Shown: piece by piece, positions 1-7,797 of the stretch
Layout: each line of letters opens with the position of its first letter
Position numbering within the stretch: the stretch's first letter is position 1
Assembly (NCBI GenBank): GCA_022827165.1
Contig: JAJDTN010000367.1
Span: 1 to 17,281, forward strand
Reading direction: 5' to 3'
Source: Candidatus Latescibacterota bacterium
Lineage (GTDB): Bacteria; Latescibacterota; UBA2968; UBA8231
Length of the DNA stretch: 17,281 nucleotides
Notes under the pieces: model-generated
Told to the model about the DNA's origin: nothing
Database searches by the model: none
Seen by the model: the letters and a program-made list of their open reading frames with translations, nothing else
Made by a program: the position numbers and the translations under genes

Positions 1-783
1 GGCGAGATCGCCGTCGGCGTCTCCACGGCCCGCCTGGTGGCGCGTGTCCTGGGGCGCCAGGCCTTGCCCGGCGGCGTCGTCCTGTGCGCTCCGGGCGACG
101 AGGACCGCGTCCTGGCGCGCACCGAGCTGGCCGATCTGCCCGGCCTCGGCCCGGTCTGCCGCGAACGGGCCGCCCGCTACGGCATCCACACGGTGGGCCA
201 GGTGCTGCCCCTCGACCGGCGGGCCCTGCGGCGGCGCTTCGGCCGCCGGACGGGGGAGCGCCTCTACGGGGTGGTCCGCGGCCTGGAGGTCGAGGCGCGT
301 CCGGGCGCGTCCGGGGCGATCGAGGCCGAGACCGTGCTCCGCGAGGACGCCAACGACGACGGCCTGCTGCGCGCGGCCGTGGCCCTCACCGTCGACCGGG
401 CCTGCCACGAGCTGCGGTTGCGCGGCCTGGCCGCAAAGTCCCTGACCCTGCGTATCGCCTACACCGACGACCGCCGGGCCCGCAGAACGTCGCGGCTTCC
501 CGCGGCCACCGACGACTTCCCGGTCCTGTGCGCCGCCGCCGAGGAGCTGTTCCGCCGGATCCACGTGCGCCGCGCCGCGGTCCGGACGATCGCGGCCGTG
601 CCGTCGCGCACCAGTCCGGCCAGCGGCCAGCAGGATCTGTTCGACGGCGAGGCCGGCCGCCGGCGCCGGTGTCTGGGGGCGGCGATCACCGACATCCGGT
701 CGCGCATGGGGTTCGGCGCCGTCGTCGGCGCCGACGCGCTGGAGGTGGCGGCCTCCGGACAGGACTTCCTTGACGGAAGATGA
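1..783 (+). CDS. dinB: Y-family DNA polymerase (DinB/Pol IV-like), C-terminal part; 5' truncated by window
   Basis: The frame is open from base 1 and gives 260 residues to the TGA at 781-783, so the palm/catalytic N-terminal part lies outside the window. What remains matches the C-terminal half of Y-family translesion polymerases: the end of the palm (G-E-I-A-V-G-V-S-T-A), a helix-hairpin-helix thumb region with the L-A-D-L-P-G-L-G motif near residue 43, then a little-finger domain. Near the C-terminus (codons 628-642) is Q-Q-D-L-F, an excellent match to the beta sliding-clamp binding pentapeptide. It is followed by the usual closing A-I-T-D-I-R-S-R-M-G-F-G segment of DinB proteins. The expected role is error-prone bypass synthesis at lesions. 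ImuB is the alternative; the clamp motif plus the D-I-R-x-R-x-G ending favours DinB. The catalytic acidic residues cannot be checked here. Confidence 0.85.
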   Translation, partial: GEIAVGVSTARLVARVLGRQALPGGVVLCAPGDEDRVLARTELADLPGLGPVCRERAARYGIHTVGQVLPLDRRALRRRFGRRTGERLYGVVRGLEVEARPGASGAIEAETVLREDANDDGLLRAAVALTVDRACHELRLRGLAAKSLTLRIAYTDDRRARRTSRLPAATDDFPVLCAAAEELFRRIHVRRAAVRTIAAVPSRTSPASGQQDLFDGEAGRRRRCLGAAITDIRSRMGFGAVVGADALEVAASGQDFLDGR

Positions 784-899
784 TCCGCCTTGCTAATTCT
801 GGAGCTTGCGGCGCCGATGGGCGTTGGCGCCTCGCGATCCATCGCCGGGCGGTCTCCCCCGCCTGCGGTCACCCCCTGGAATTCGCGCCCAAAACCGAC
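784..899. other. Intergenic region upstream of the phosphodiester glycosidase
   Basis: About 116 bases with lower coding bias and locally more A/T (for example near 786-800 and 885-930) than the flanking genes. It contains a GC-rich hairpin (GGCGG/CCGCC around 848-863) but no T-run and no convincing promoter. If the glycosidase were to start at ATG 780 this region would be coding; codon choice argues against that. Confidence 0.4.
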
Positions 900-2132
900 G
901 TGGCACGAATCCCCTTCTCCAATTCTACCGGCACCCGCGTTCTTCGCTTCGCGACGATCGCCGCCATGCTGTGCTTCGCGGCGATCGCCGCCGTGCTGTG
1001 CCTCCCGGGCGCATACGGCGGCTCCACGGTTCCGACCGACACCGAGAGACTGGCACCCGGCGTCTGGCACCACTCCATCGATCTGGTCGACGGTCCGTGG
1101 GCCATCCACGTCGTCGAGATCGACCTGCTCGAGGCGCGCAAGGCCGGCATCCGGCTGCGCACCGCGAGACCGCCGGCCGAGGGCCTCGGACTGGTCAGGA
1201 CGAGCGACCTCGCCGCCGACGCCCTGGCCGCCATCAACGGCGACTTCTTCCAGGCCGGCACCCCCGGCCGCCCCCTCGGGGTGCAGATCTCCGAAGGCGA
1301 GCTGATCGGCGAGCCCCGCTCGCGCTCCGCCTTCGCCCTGGCTGCCGACGGTCGCCCGCAGACGGCGGTCTTCGAGCTCGACGCCGGCCTGATCACCCGG
1401 TCGGGCCAGGTGCTGCCCCTCTCCCGTCTCAACCGGGCGCCGCGCTCCGACGGTGAGCTCACCCTCTACAATCGCCACGCCGGCAGCCGGGAGGACTCGG
1501 TGCGGGCGCCGGTGGGGTTCTTCCTCCAGAGCCTCGACGGCACGACCTCGCTGGTCAACGACACGGCCGCGGTGCGGGTCGTGCAGATGCGCCGCCAGGC
1601 GTGGCCCCTGCTCCTGCAGCGCGGCCAGTGGCTGGTGGCCGGCGGCGCCGACTTCGCCCGCCAGGCGGCGATCAGCCCCGGGGACACGGTTCATCTATAC
1701 TGCGCCCTGCCTCCCTCCAAGGGGAGCCTCGACGTGGCCATCGGCGGCGGGCCGCGCATCATCCGGGACGGCCGCGTCTCCATCGAGCACGAGCGCGAGC
1801 ACCTGGGCGAGTCCTTCGCCAACGACCGGCATCCGCGCTCGGCCATCGGACTGTCCCGGGGCGGGCGCCACGTCTTCCTGGTCACCGTCGACGGCCGGCA
1901 GCCCGGCCACAGCGTCGGCATGACCTTGCCCGAGCTGGCCGAGTTGCTGTCCGCCGACCTGGCCGGCTTCACGAAGAGCCGCCACAACGCCTGGCAGGCG
2001 ATCAACCTCGACGGAGGCGGATCGACGACCATGGTGGTGCGCGAGCAGGTCGTGAACCGGCCGTCCGATCAGACCGGCGAACGGCCGGTGGCCAACGCCC
2101 TGGTGGTCATGCCGCCGGCGGCCGCCGGCTGA
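900..2132 (+). CDS. Exported phosphodiester glycosidase family protein (NAGPA domain)
   Basis: About 410 residues from GTG 900. This start gives a classical signal peptide: a short Arg-containing n-region, a long hydrophobic stretch made of a duplicated nine-residue unit, then L-P-G-A-Y-G-G. The in-frame ATG at 780 overlaps the upstream stop (ATGA), but would add 40 residues of poorly biased codons (CTT GCT AAT TCT GGA) before the signal; ATG 966 lies inside the hydrophobic core. The rest carries the hallmarks of the NAGPA/phosphodiester alpha-GlcNAcase domain: A-I-N-G-D-F-F near position 1235, I-G-G-G-P-R near 1740, an H-P-R-S-A-I-G block near 1830, and the terminal N-L-D-G-G-G-S-T-T-M motif near 2010. 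The family hydrolyses sugar-phosphodiester bonds, often in envelope glycans; the substrate here is unknown. The protein is probably periplasmic or exported. No strong Shine-Dalgarno is visible. Confidence 0.85.
   Translation: MARIPFSNSTGTRVLRFATIAAMLCFAAIAAVLCLPGAYGGSTVPTDTERLAPGVWHHSIDLVDGPWAIHVVEIDLLEARKAGIRLRTARPPAEGLGLVRTSDLAADALAAINGDFFQAGTPGRPLGVQISEGELIGEPRSRSAFALAADGRPQTAVFELDAGLITRSGQVLPLSRLNRAPRSDGELTLYNRHAGSREDSVRAPVGFFLQSLDGTTSLVNDTAAVRVVQMRRQAWPLLLQRGQWLVAGGADFARQAAISPGDTVHLYCALPPSKGSLDVAIGGGPRIIRDGRVSIEHEREHLGESFANDRHPRSAIGLSRGGRHVFLVTVDGRQPGHSVGMTLPELAELLSADLAGFTKSRHNAWQAINLDGGGSTTMVVREQVVNRPSDQTGERPVANALVVMPPAAAG
948..1001 (+). repeat. Tandem 27-bp duplication within the signal peptide
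   Basis: Two adjacent 27-bp units (948-974 and 975-1001) differ at only two positions. They encode F-A-T-I-A-A-M-L-C followed by F-A-A-I-A-A-V-L-C, so the hydrophobic core of the glycosidase signal peptide has been built by an in-frame duplication of nine codons. Confidence 0.85.
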
Positions 2133-2176
2133 CGGCTCTTCCCAACCGCCGTCTCACAGAGGTTCCACTCATCCGC

Positions 2177-2184
2177 AGGAGGGG
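2177..2184 (+). promoter_or_regulatory. Shine-Dalgarno for the Ldh2-type dehydrogenase
   Basis: A-G-G-A-G-G-G-G stands 3 bases before GTG 2188 (its core AGGAGG lies 5 bases away). It fixes the GTG as the start, since no in-frame ATG is near. Confidence 0.7.
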
Positions 2185-2187
2185 AGT

Positions 2188-3258
2188 GTGCCCCGGTTCC
2201 GCGCCCAGGACCTGAAGCGACTCGGCCGCGACCTGTTCATCACGGTCGGCGTGCCCCCCGAGGAGGCCGACCTGGTCTCCGGCCACATGGTCGACTCCGG
2301 CCTGCTGGGCCACGACTCCCACTCGGTGCTGCGTTTCCCCCAGTACACGGATATGGTCCGCAAGGGGCAGGTGAAGCCCGGCGCCGAGCTCGAGATCCTG
2401 CACGACCGGGGCGGCGTGGTGCAGGTCAGCGGCGGCTGGAACTTCGGCCCCGTCACCGCCACCCGCGCCGCCGAGCTGGCCATCGAGCGCGCCCGGTCCC
2501 ACGCCATCGTGGCGGTGACCGTCAGGGACTGCAACCACGTGGCGCGGCTGGGGCGCTTCGTCGACCTCATCGCGCGCGAGGGGAACCTGATCGGGATCCT
2601 GTGCGCCAACGGCCACGGCTCCGACCTGGCCGTGGCCCCGTACGGGGGCCGCGAGCGGCGCCTGCCGACCAATCCCCTGGCCGTGGGCATCCCCACGCGC
2701 AGGAGCTGGCCCATCGTCCTCGACATGACGACGAGCATGACCTCCGGCGGCGCCCTGCGCGACTACCGCAACCGCGCGGCCGCGGCCCCCGAGGGCTCCC
2801 TCATCGACGGGCACGGCCGGCTGACGACGGACGTGGAGGACTATTACGGAGACCCGCCGGGGGCCATGCTTCCACTGGGCTTTCCCACGGTGGGGCACAA
2901 GGGATTCGGGCTGGCCCTCGTCATCGACATCCTGGCCGGCGGCCTCTCGGGCGGCGGCTGCAGCCAGGCCGACCCGCCACAGACGGGCAATGCCCTGTTC
3001 TTCACGGTCTACGACATCGCCGCCTTCCGCGGCCTCGACGACTTTCTCGGAGAGGTCGACGACTTCATCGACTGGCTCAAGTCCTGTCCGCCCATGGAGG
3101 GCTTCGAGGAGGTCATGCTTCCGGGCGAGAACTCGCACCGCATCCACGAGGGCCGGCAGAGAGAGGGGATGGAGGTGGACGACACCGCCTGGGGCCAGAT
3201 CGCGGCCCTGGCCGGGGAGCTGGGGGTGAACCTCCCCGACCCCGTCGAAGGCTCCTGA
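2188..3258 (+). CDS. Ldh2/MDH2-family NAD(P)-dependent oxidoreductase (malate/lactate/ureidoglycolate dehydrogenase type)
   Basis: This 356-residue protein has the usual length and motif order of the Ldh2 family, which uses NAD(P)H to interconvert 2-hydroxy acids, ureidoglycolate or cyclic imino acids and 2-oxo acids in the cytoplasm. Visible are the N-terminal G-H-D-S-H-S-V-L-R-F-P motif (residues 41-51, with the family's conserved His and Arg), D-C-N-H-V-A-R-L-G near 114-122, P-T-N-P-L-A (160-165), L-D-M-T-T-S (178-183), and G-H-K-G-F-G-L-A-L followed by a Gly-rich segment. It starts at GTG with a strong Shine-Dalgarno, 55 bases after the glycosidase gene and 28 bases before the Gfo/Idh gene, so all three may share a transcript. 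The exact substrate cannot be read from the sequence; the next gene, another oxidoreductase, suggests oxidation of sugar acids or similar polar compounds. Confidence 0.88.
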   Translation: MPRFRAQDLKRLGRDLFITVGVPPEEADLVSGHMVDSGLLGHDSHSVLRFPQYTDMVRKGQVKPGAELEILHDRGGVVQVSGGWNFGPVTATRAAELAIERARSHAIVAVTVRDCNHVARLGRFVDLIAREGNLIGILCANGHGSDLAVAPYGGRERRLPTNPLAVGIPTRRSWPIVLDMTTSMTSGGALRDYRNRAAAAPEGSLIDGHGRLTTDVEDYYGDPPGAMLPLGFPTVGHKGFGLALVIDILAGGLSGGGCSQADPPQTGNALFFTVYDIAAFRGLDDFLGEVDDFIDWLKSCPPMEGFEEVMLPGENSHRIHEGRQREGMEVDDTAWGQIAALAGELGVNLPDPVEGS

Positions 3259-3286
3259 CCCGCGGTCCGGCAAGAGGAGGAAGAGG

Positions 3287-4291
3287 ATGGGCAAGCAGCT
3301 TCGGATCGCCGTCGTGGGGATGGGCGGCATCGGCAACAACCACGCCAGGTGCTACCAGGCCAACCCCCACGCCGAGGTGGTGGCCGTGTGCGACGTCAGC
3401 CAGGAGCGGGCCGACGCGGCGGCCTCGGCCCACGGGGCGCAGGCGTTTTACAGCGTCCGCCGAATGCTCAACAGCGGCCTCGCCATCGATGCCGCCAGCG
3501 TCGCCACGGCGGGGGTGGAGAACGGCGGCGACCACTACACGCCGACGATGCAGCTGCTGAAGGCGGGGATCCCGGTGCTGGGAGAGAAGCCGATCTCCAA
3601 CGAGATCCCCAAGGCCCGCCGCCTGGTGCGGCTGGCCCGCGAGATGGGCCTGCCCTACGGCATCAACCTCAACCACCGGTTCACGCCGGCGGCGGTGAAG
3701 GCCCGGGAGTGGCTCGAGCAGGGCCGGCTGGGGGAGCTGCACATGGTCAACATGACGATGTGGATCAACAACCCCAACGAGTCCTCGCCGTGGTTCCACA
3801 TCCGCGCCCTGCACCCCCACTCCCTCGACGTGATGCGCTACTTCGCCGGCGACCTGGAGCGGGTGCAGGCGTTCTTCAAGAAGGGCGAGGGGCGCAGGAT
3901 CTGGTCGAACGTGCAGGCCAACCTGCTCTTCGCCAACGGCGTCATCGGCCATCTCACCGGATCGTACGACGCCGGCGGCAGCTACGGCCTGGAAACCCTC
4001 GAGGTGGTCGGATCCAAGGGCCGCGTGGTCATCGAGGAGGCCTGCGAGCGGCTGACCTTCTACCCCCGGTTCTCGAAGGAGGTGGAGAGCTACGACCACC
4101 CCGGCGGGATGATGGGCTTCGCCGACACCTTCCCGTCGCGGATCGGCGCCTGGATCGACGATCTGCGGAAGGGCACGCCCCCGGACGAGGTCGACGCCAA
4201 GGCCGAGGACGCCCTCAAGGTGCAACTCGCCATCGAGAGCATCATCCAGAGCTGGCAGAAGGGCCGCGTCGTCAAGGTGCCGCAGCGGTGA
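3287..4291 (+). CDS. Gfo/Idh/MocA-family oxidoreductase
   Basis: This 334-residue NAD(P)-dependent dehydrogenase has a typical Gfo/Idh/MocA layout. An N-terminal Rossmann fold carries V-G-M-G-G-I-G-N-N-H-A (residues 10-20) for dinucleotide binding and an acidic residue at the end of the second strand (C-D-V-S). The family signature is G-E-K-P-I-S-N-E (99-106), whose Lys101 normally assists catalysis. The C-terminal half is the alpha/beta domain with H-P-H-S-L-D-V-M-R-Y-F (176-186), matching the conserved His-x-x-Asp substrate motif. AGGAGG at 3275-3280, 6 bases before the ATG, fixes the start. Family members oxidise or epimerise sugars, inositols and sugar acids; the substrate is not determinable here. 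The gene converges on the dioxygenase gene, with only 16 bases between their stops. Confidence 0.9.
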   Translation: MGKQLRIAVVGMGGIGNNHARCYQANPHAEVVAVCDVSQERADAAASAHGAQAFYSVRRMLNSGLAIDAASVATAGVENGGDHYTPTMQLLKAGIPVLGEKPISNEIPKARRLVRLAREMGLPYGINLNHRFTPAAVKAREWLEQGRLGELHMVNMTMWINNPNESSPWFHIRALHPHSLDVMRYFAGDLERVQAFFKKGEGRRIWSNVQANLLFANGVIGHLTGSYDAGGSYGLETLEVVGSKGRVVIEEACERLTFYPRFSKEVESYDHPGGMMGFADTFPSRIGAWIDDLRKGTPPDEVDAKAEDALKVQLAIESIIQSWQKGRVVKVPQR

Positions 4292-4310
4292 GCGCAGCCC
4301 CGCGGGCTCA
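4289..4310. terminator. Possible weak bidirectional hairpin between convergent genes
   Basis: The 16-base gap between the Gfo/Idh stop and the dioxygenase stop, together with both stop codons, forms an inverted repeat: TGAGC (4289-4293) pairs with GCTCA (4306-4310). An alternative inner stem is AGCCC/GGGCT (4296-4300 and 4304-4308). There is no T-run on either strand, so intrinsic termination is doubtful. Confidence 0.2.
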
Positions 4311-6047
4311 GCCGGCGGCCAGCGGCCCCTTCGGCGTCTCGGCGTTGTAGAGACCGCCCCTGCGCTCGTAGTCGGCCTGGACGCGCCCGTCCTCCACCGC
4401 CAGCCGCGGCACGTTGCCGTTGTGGTTGTCCCGGTCGGGGCCGCGCATGACGGCCAGCTGGGCGTCGGTCATCCCCTCCACAAGATCCCCCCAGCGCGCT
4501 GACGGGTGCACCATCTCTCCGCCGGAGCGGTTGAAGTTCCGGGAGGAGTACTTCACGAGGATCCCCCGGCGCGGGACCTCGCTCCGCCAGGCCAGGGTGC
4601 CGTGGGTCTGGGCGCCGTCCATGAACAGCAGCACGTCCCCGGCCCGGAAGGTCGGGTGGGCCACCAGTCCCATGTGGTCGTCGCAGGTGCGCACCCCGTC
4701 CGGCATGGGGTACTGCGCCTTGTGGCTGCCGGGCACGCAGGCGAAGCCGCCGTCCTCCTCGCCCAGGTCGCGCAGCTGCCAGGTGACGGTGACCGCCTCG
4801 CAGTAGCTGCGCCCGTTCCTGAAGACGTACGAGCGGCTGGGGTTCAGCGGCTCGTTGGCGTCGTGCAGGGCGTGGCCCGAGGTGCCCTTGACGGCGCAGA
4901 AGGCGGCGGGCTGGTCGCAGCGGAAGCCGCTGCCGCCCATCCAGGTGAGGCGCTGGACCACGGCGGGATGGGCGACCATGCGGCGGAAGGGCTCGCACCA
5001 GGGCGCCGGCAACTGCAGCAGGCCGCCCAGGGTGGGGCGTCCCGTGCCGGCCAGGGACTTCGAGCCGCGGGCCAGCTCCTCCCCGACGACGATGCGGTCC
5101 TCGAAGCGGTCGATCGCCTCGTTGGCCAGGGCCAGGTCGTCCGGGTCCATCACCTGGCGCAGGACGAGGTGGCCGCACAGGTCCCAGAAGAACAGCTCGT
5201 CGTGGTCGATGCCGCTGGCCGGGTCGGGGGCCAGGAAGGAGGGGTGCACCGGTTCCGGCGATTCCGAGACCCGGGTGCCGCCGCCGTCGGCGGCCAGCAC
5301 CGGCGGCGGCGTGTCGGCGCGGCGGCCGGGCCGGTAGAGCACGGCGCGCTGATCCGGCGCCAGCTCGTCGTGCCAGTCCGGGCGGCCCGGCTCGCCGGCC
5401 TGCGGTCCGGTGCCGGACTCGAGGCAGACGCCGCGGGCGGCGAAGCCGTAGTCGAGCAGGCGCAGGGGGCCGCGGCCCTTCCAGGGGCGCAGCCCGTGGA
5501 TCACCGTGTCGGCCAGCAGCAGCAGGTCACCGGCCCGCAGCCGGATCCCGCGCACCAGGCCCAGGTCGCGCTCGCCCTCCAGGAATCCGGGGGGCGGAGG
5601 CACGTTGGTCTTGTGGCTCGCCTGCACGAAGACCAGGCCGCCGTCGCCCTCCTCAACGTCGGAGAGGGCCCAGAGGGCGCGCACCAGCTGGCACTGGCGG
5701 CGGTGGTTCTGGTGGTAGTAGGCCCGCGCCGGGTCGCGGGGCTCGTCGCCGCCGGAAAGGGTGCCGTCGAGGGCGGTTCCCGCAGCCGGGTCGTCGGAGA
5801 TCAGCCGCGGCAGCTGTTCCAGGCGGAAACCGGTGCCGCAGATCTCGTTCAGGTAAGCCGCCAGGACCGGGTGCACGAGCAGGTCGCGGAAGGGCTCGCG
5901 CTCCTTCCCCGGCCAGCCGAGCATCCCCTCCGGCCGTCCGACGCGGTCGAGAGCCGAGCCGAGGGCCAGCACCTCCCGAGGCTGCAGGGCGCCCCTCACG
6001 ACCAGGTAACCGCCGACGTCGAAGCAGTAGCTCTCCTCGTTGGTCAT
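4308..6047 (-). CDS. Tandem-domain phytanoyl-CoA dioxygenase (PhyH)-like protein
   Basis: The 579-residue product contains two PhyH-like Fe(II)/2-oxoglutarate dioxygenase domains in series, roughly residues 6-245 and 282-555, about twice the usual family length. Both show the shared block D-(V/L)-x-x-x-D-G-G, then S-H-K (H145 and H442), and a distal T-x-x-H/T-H-G motif (H184 and H482). Domain 2 has L-H-D at 394-396, where related enzymes carry the first metal-binding His; the matching place in domain 1 reads L-D-G (D94). Domain 2 is thus probably catalytic and domain 1 degenerate or structural. The start is ATG 6047, whose ATGA overlaps the stop of the preceding isomerase/epimerase gene, indicating translational coupling as the last gene of a three-gene operon. 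The hydroxylated substrate is unknown. The in-frame sequence upstream of this ATG (to 6401) is an out-of-frame reading of the isomerase gene and is not included. Confidence 0.85.
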   Translation of the reverse strand: MTNEESYCFDVGGYLVVRGALQPREVLALGSALDRVGRPEGMLGWPGKEREPFRDLLVHPVLAAYLNEICGTGFRLEQLPRLISDDPAAGTALDGTLSGGDEPRDPARAYYHQNHRRQCQLVRALWALSDVEEGDGGLVFVQASHKTNVPPPPGFLEGERDLGLVRGIRLRAGDLLLLADTVIHGLRPWKGRGPLRLLDYGFAARGVCLESGTGPQAGEPGRPDWHDELAPDQRAVLYRPGRRADTPPPVLAADGGGTRVSESPEPVHPSFLAPDPASGIDHDELFFWDLCGHLVLRQVMDPDDLALANEAIDRFEDRIVVGEELARGSKSLAGTGRPTLGGLLQLPAPWCEPFRRMVAHPAVVQRLTWMGGSGFRCDQPAAFCAVKGTSGHALHDANEPLNPSRSYVFRNGRSYCEAVTVTWQLRDLGEEDGGFACVPGSHKAQYPMPDGVRTCDDHMGLVAHPTFRAGDVLLFMDGAQTHGTLAWRSEVPRRGILVKYSSRNFNRSGGEMVHPSARWGDLVEGMTDAQLAVMRGPDRDNHNGNVPRLAVEDGRVQADYERRGGLYNAETPKGPLAAG

Positions 6048-6895
6048 CCCGTCTCTCCCATGGCCCGCGTGATCGTCTCGATCGCCTTCCTCGCGTCGCC
6101 GACCCGGTCCTCCCCCCACTCCCGCTCCACCAGCAGGTCGCCGGTGTAGCCGCCCTCGGCCAGGGTGCGGATGAAGGCGGGCCAGTCGACCTGGCCCTCG
6201 CCGACGACGGCCTCGGCGCCCCACTCTCCGGGCGTCACGGTGCGGACGGCGTCCTTGATGTGGATCGACCGCACCCGCGGCAGGAGCCTGCGCAGCGCCT
6301 CGATCGGGTCGCCCTTGTCGTAGAGGATCATGTTGGCGGGGTCGAAGTTGACGCCCAGGTTGCTCACGCCTCGAGCCTCGATGTGGTCGAAGAAGGACCA
6401 CAGGTCGTCGGCCGTCTCCTGGCCCGTCTCGAAGAGCAGGTCGATGCCCTGGTCGCCGAAGATCCCGGCCACGACCTCGATGCGGTCGGCGAGCTTGCGG
6501 AACCCGGCGCTCTCCATGTCGTGGGGCAGGAAGCCGGCGTGGAAGGAGACCAGGGGCAGCCCGAGTTCCCGGGCCTTGGCCGCGGCCTCGCGGGCCACCT
6601 GCTGGTTGGCCTCCCAGTGCTCGTCGGGGACGATGCCGCCCGTGCGCCGGATCGTCTCCATCGTCGTGTAGTCCTCGCCCACGGTGCCGAACATGCCCGA
6701 GACGACGCGGGCGCCGATCCGGGCGATAGCCTCGGGGACGCCGTCAACGAGGCCGGCGTCGTCGCGGTGGGGGACCAGGCCGAGCTGCAGCTTCCTGACG
6801 CCCAGCTCCTCCATGATGGCGGCCATGTGGCCGGCGTGGCGCGGCCGCATCGACCAGCTGCAGAGGCCGATCCGCTCCGGGGTCCGGGGGGTCAT
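6044..6895 (-). CDS. Sugar phosphate isomerase/epimerase (xylose isomerase-like TIM barrel)
   Basis: The 283-residue product fits the AP-endonuclease-2/xylose-isomerase-like barrel family. The expected metal-binding acids and histidine appear in order: L-L-F-E-T-G-Q-E (E156), N-F-D-P-A-N (D185), I-H-I-K-D (H212) and L-L-V-E-R-E-W-G (E257). S-F-H-A-G-F near residue 117-122 and the opening I-G-L-C-S-W-S are also typical. Such enzymes isomerise or epimerise ketoses and inositol derivatives, with a divalent metal, in the cytoplasm. The start ATG (6895) overlaps the TGA of the creatininase gene as ATGA, and its own TGA overlaps the ATG of the dioxygenase gene in the same way, so the three are probably made in fixed ratio from one mRNA. 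The substrate is not identifiable. Confidence 0.88.
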   Translation of the reverse strand: MTPRTPERIGLCSWSMRPRHAGHMAAIMEELGVRKLQLGLVPHRDDAGLVDGVPEAIARIGARVVSGMFGTVGEDYTTMETIRRTGGIVPDEHWEANQQVAREAAAKARELGLPLVSFHAGFLPHDMESAGFRKLADRIEVVAGIFGDQGIDLLFETGQETADDLWSFFDHIEARGVSNLGVNFDPANMILYDKGDPIEALRRLLPRVRSIHIKDAVRTVTPGEWGAEAVVGEGQVDWPAFIRTLAEGGYTGDLLVEREWGEDRVGDARKAIETITRAMGETG

Positions 6896-7659
6896 GAATC
6901 CCTCCCCGGCTGCGGTTCCAGCCGTCCGCGGAGGATGTCGTCGACGATCTCGCAGAGGCAGTCGGCGATCGCCTCGAGCATGCGTTCGCCCTTCTCGGCG
7001 CTGGCCGCCGTGGGGTCTCCGAAGTGGCCCCGGGGGCTGACCTCCTCGAGCATGTGGAACCGCTGCACCTGGCTCTCGTGGGCGGAGGGGGCGCGCACGC
7101 CGCCGCGGGTCATGCGGTCGGTGCGCACCAGGCCGGGATGGAGGTGCAGCATCAGCGAGGTCTCGGTCTCGCCGGCGTGGCCGGAGCCGTCCGCTCCGGC
7201 GGTGCGCACCTCGTCCAGCCCCGCCTGCGCCACCTCCCACCAGGAGGCGCCGTAGACGCGGGCCTCCATGTGGCGCTCGCGCAGGTCCTGCAGGGCGACG
7301 CGCATGTCCGCCTGGTTGCCGCCGTGGCCGTTGAGGATCAGGACCTTGTCGAAGCCGGCCCTCAGCAGGCCGTCCACCGTCTCCACGATCATGCTCACGT
7401 GGGTCCCGGAGGTGGCCGTCAGGCTGCCGCCGAAGTGGATGTGGTGGAAGGAGTAGCCCAGCCACTGCGTGGGCAGGACGACGATGCGGTCGCCGGCGCG
7501 CTCCTCCATGGCGGCGGTGATGCCTTCGCACTCCAGGGTGTCGGTGAGCAGGGGCAGGTGGTCGCCGTGCTGCTCGAAGGACGCGATCGGGTAGACGGCG
7601 ACGAAGCGCTCGCGGTCGAGGTCGCCGATCTCGGGCCAGGTCATCTCGCCAAGCTTCAT
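6892..7659 (-). CDS. Creatininase-family amidohydrolase
   Basis: The 255-residue product has the full creatininase-family metal-site pattern: F-E-Q-H-G-D-H-L-P-L-L-T-D (E29, H31 and D40), N-G-H-G-G-N (110-115, H112), and G-H-A-G-E-T-E-T-S (160-168, E164). Members are Zn/Mn hydrolases of cyclic or linear amides: creatininase, the formamide hydrolase of riboflavin/F420 synthesis (ArfB type), and MftE peptidase. The segment W-L-G-Y-S-F-H-H-I-H-F-G-G replaces the more common form ending F-P-G-T, pointing to a subfamily other than true creatininase. It is the first gene of the minus-strand operon. The upstream bases, read on the minus strand, have G-A-G-A-A-G just before ATG 7659, a weak ribosome site. 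The divergent neighbour starts about 140 bases away, so the intervening region should hold control signals for both. Confidence 0.88.
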   Translation of the reverse strand: MKLGEMTWPEIGDLDRERFVAVYPIASFEQHGDHLPLLTDTLECEGITAAMEERAGDRIVVLPTQWLGYSFHHIHFGGSLTATSGTHVSMIVETVDGLLRAGFDKVLILNGHGGNQADMRVALQDLRERHMEARVYGASWWEVAQAGLDEVRTAGADGSGHAGETETSLMLHLHPGLVRTDRMTRGGVRAPSAHESQVQRFHMLEEVSPRGHFGDPTAASAEKGERMLEAIADCLCEIVDDILRGRLEPQPGRDS

Positions 7660-7734
7660 CTTCTCTGATCCTCTGGCAGGTTCGGGTGAGAGGGCGGCAA
7701 GGATATGGAATCAAGGATTGCGGGGCACGCCGGG

Positions 7735-7762
7735 TTGACGGGAGTTCGATGGCGGCTAGACT
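7735..7762 (+). promoter_or_regulatory. Sigma70-like promoter for the LamG/enolase-superfamily gene pair
   Basis: TTGACG (7735-7740), a 16-base spacer, then TAGACT (7757-7762). This matches the -35 at 5/6 and the -10 at 4/6. A start near 7769 would leave a leader of about 25-30 bases containing the AGGGAGG ribosome site. It lies in the only divergent intergenic region of the window. I could not pick out an equally good minus-strand promoter for the creatininase operon. Confidence 0.5.
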
Positions 7763-7784
7763 CGCTCGGCTCCTCACGAAGAGC

Positions 7785-7791
7785 AGGGAGG
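7785..7791 (+). promoter_or_regulatory. Shine-Dalgarno deciding the start of the LamG/propeller protein
   Basis: AGGGAGG stands 6 bases before ATG 7798 and 3 before the adjacent ATG 7795. It favours 7798 and argues against the further-upstream ATG at 7705, which would also precede the promoter. Confidence 0.7.
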
Positions 7792-7797
7792 CAGATG

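Noticed and set aside
1688..1700. TCTATACTGC, a -10-like element
   Set aside because: It lies inside the glycosidase coding region with no suitable -35 and no gene start downstream.
6048..6401. In-frame 118-codon extension upstream of the tandem PhyH gene on the minus strand
   Set aside because: It is an out-of-frame reading of the isomerase/epimerase gene; the ATGA overlap at 6044-6047 sets the true start.
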